Positions 15,639 to 16,235 of a DNA stretch of 16,235 nt are shown one piece after another; position 1 is the stretch's first letter, and each line of letters starts with the position of its first letter. The DNA is taken from NCBI GenBank assembly GCA_913057845.1, contig CAJXPC010000009.1, positions 1 through 16,235 on the forward strand, given 5' to 3'. Below the pieces are notes generated by a model. That model did not search any database. It had not been told where the DNA came from and saw only the letters and a program-made list of their open reading frames with translations. Source of the DNA: an uncultured Pseudomonadota bacterium. GTDB taxonomy: Bacteria > Pseudomonadota > Gammaproteobacteria > Burkholderiales > Eutrophovitaceae. The translations under genes were made by a program, and so were the position numbers.

Positions 15639-15662
15639 AGAAAACTGGTTTCCGACGGAAAC
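15639..15662 (-). terminator. Candidate intrinsic terminator downstream of tRNA-Arg
   Basis: On the minus strand, GTTTCC-GTC-GGAAAC (15648-15662) is a perfect 6-3-6 hairpin followed by CCAGTTTTCTC. It lies 34 bases after the tRNA CCA end in the direction of tRNA transcription. The T-run is short and interrupted, so strength is uncertain. Confidence 0.4.
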
Positions 15663-15696
15663 GCCCAAATGACGGGCCTCTCGAGAGAAAATTCAA

Positions 15697-15772
15697 TGGC
15701 GCGGCTGGCGGGGATCGAACCCACGACCCTTGGCTTCGGAGGCCAATACTCTATCCACTGAGCTACAGCCGC
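15697..15772 (-). tRNA. tRNA-Arg (anticodon CCG)
   Basis: The 76-nucleotide gene folds as a standard cloverleaf: acceptor GCGGCTG paired with CAGCCGC, then TA, D-arm GCTCAGTGGATAGAGT, anticodon stem TTGGC/GCCAA around the loop CTCCGAA, and a T-arm with GGTTCGATCC. The loop places CCG at positions 34-36, reading the Arg codon CGG. The discriminator is G and the CCA end is encoded (15697-15699). It is transcribed towards the mobile region, so its 3' end is the natural insertion site for a tyrosine-integrase element. Confidence 0.97.
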
Positions 15773-15824
15773 GCAAGAAGGCGTTAGTGTACACCAGCGC
15801 TGGGATCTAGGATACTGACGGCAT

Positions 15825-16186
15825 ATGTCCACCGTACAACCAATAAAAATGAAAATCGCCAATATTCTTCGCACCAAAGTGGTGTTGATACCCCTGTTCA
15901 TCCTTGTTTTTATTTACCTGTTTGCATGGGCCGGGTTGCCTCGCTTGGTGCACTGGCAGGCTGAAAAGCAGGTGCTTGAACGTTCCGGCCATGTGCTGAA
16001 AATGGACTTGCCCGAGGTCAACCCCTTCAAGCTGACCGTTCGGATCTCCAAGCTGAGCCTGGCCACGCCCGAGGGCGAGCAGCTGGTGGCGTTTGATCAC
16101 CTTTTTGTAGACGTTTCCGGTACTGACCTGTTCACTGGCCTTGTTGCGCTGGATCAAATTGACCTGAAAAACCTGAACCTGAATGT
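15825..16186 (+). CDS. DUF748/AsmA-like envelope protein (3' truncated)
   Basis: Starting at the ATG at 15825-15827, the frame is open to the end of genomic sequence and gives 120 native residues with no stop; beyond 16186 it reads into adapter. An N-terminal transmembrane helix (about 20-38, VLIPLFILVFIYLFAWAGL) precedes an outward-facing domain. The pattern HVLKMDLPEVNPFKLTVRISKL, then LATPEGEQLVAFDHLFVDVS and LFTGLVALDQIDLKNLNLNV, is that of the start of DUF748 proteins, part of the AsmA-like family linked to envelope lipid transport. An ATG at 15849 is an alternative start; AGGA lies 12 bases before 15825. Base composition is higher in G/C than in the rest of the window: 32 of 60 and 40 of 60 in the lines 15961 and 16021. 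This suggests chromosomal backbone. Confidence 0.8.
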
Positions 16187-16235
16187 CTGTCTCTTATACA
16201 CATCTCCGAGCCCACGAGACCTCTCTACATCTCGT
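16187..16235 (+). other. Illumina Nextera P7-side adapter (artefact)
   Basis: This is synthetic sequence: the Tn5 mosaic end CTGTCTCTTATACACATCT (16187-16205), the read-2 adapter CCGAGCCCACGAGAC (16206-16220), the i7 index CTCTCTAC (16221-16228; N707) and the start of P7 (ATCTCGT, 16229-16235). It ends the genomic sequence at 16186. Confidence 0.97.

Larger units (their letters stand above)
15208..15696. other. 489-base non-coding region between element genes and tRNA-Arg
   Basis: No gene is supported here. The first half is AT-rich (15301-15360 counts 18 G/C in 60) and contains a 10-base perfect inverted repeat, TAACTAGGTT (15239-15248) and AACCTAGTTA (15346-15355), 97 bases apart. The second half holds the GTGCCC repeat cluster (15524-15605) and a terminator-like hairpin. 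The position beside a tRNA 3' end suggests an attachment region, a replication or transfer origin, or both. Confidence 0.6.

Noticed and set aside
15807..16157. 116-residue minus-strand reading frame opposite the DUF748-like gene
   Set aside because: The plus strand shows a transmembrane start and DUF748-type pattern over the same bases; the antisense product (Gln/His-rich) looks like a shadow.

Overview
The window is a bacterial DNA segment of 16,139 bases (48-16186) flanked at both ends by Illumina Nextera adapters, so both edges are library artefacts and not biological ends. The gene content points to a proteobacterium, most likely a betaproteobacterium (Burkholderiales). The evidence is a BenABC/CatABC benzoate ortho-cleavage pathway with a BenM-type regulator, a CCA-encoding tRNA-Arg and an AsmA/DUF748-type envelope protein. 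A Limnobacter-like host is only a guess.

Left part (48-6044): a compact catabolic cluster on the minus strand, transcribed catB-catC-catA-benA-benB-benC, with a BenM/CatM-type LysR regulator diverging from it. Together the enzymes take benzoate to its cis-diol (BenABC) and catechol through cis,cis-muconate to muconolactone and enol-lactone (CatA, CatB, CatC). benD, for the diol-to-catechol step, would lie beyond the truncated benC. A perfect 6-5-6 dyad just before the regulator start is the best operator candidate.

Middle (6045-8205): a small aromatic-type unit. A LigB/DODA-family extradiol dioxygenase and a 4-oxalocrotonate tautomerase-like protein are co-directional on the minus strand and divergent from a second LysR regulator. 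A perfect 16-base palindrome lies in the shared upstream region.

Right part (8206-15696): mobile-element territory. A tight minus-strand operon encodes an AlpA/Xis-like DNA-binding protein, a DUF3596-type tyrosine recombinase, an HD-domain phosphohydrolase and a Lon-like AAA+ ATPase without a protease domain. Their spacing is 9 nt, 2 nt and a 4-nt ATGA overlap. A Cro/CI-type regulator and a SRAP (YedK/HMCES) protein diverge from it. The shared control region holds two copies of a TCATCCTG(A/T)ATGACAT operator that overlap a plausible integrase-operon promoter, an arrangement resembling a lysogeny switch. Two ATGA-coupled genes of unknown function follow. Then comes a 489-base non-coding stretch containing a cluster of six GTGCCC/GGGCAC motifs arranged as two large inverted repeats.

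Right edge (15697-16186): tRNA-Arg(CCG) on the minus strand, and the start of a DUF748-like gene on the plus strand that is more GC-rich than the sequence to its left. The 3' end of the tRNA faces the mobile region, which fits an element inserted at the tRNA 3' end. No second copy of the tRNA 3' end was found by eye, so the other boundary, and whether ben-cat is cargo of the same island, remain open.
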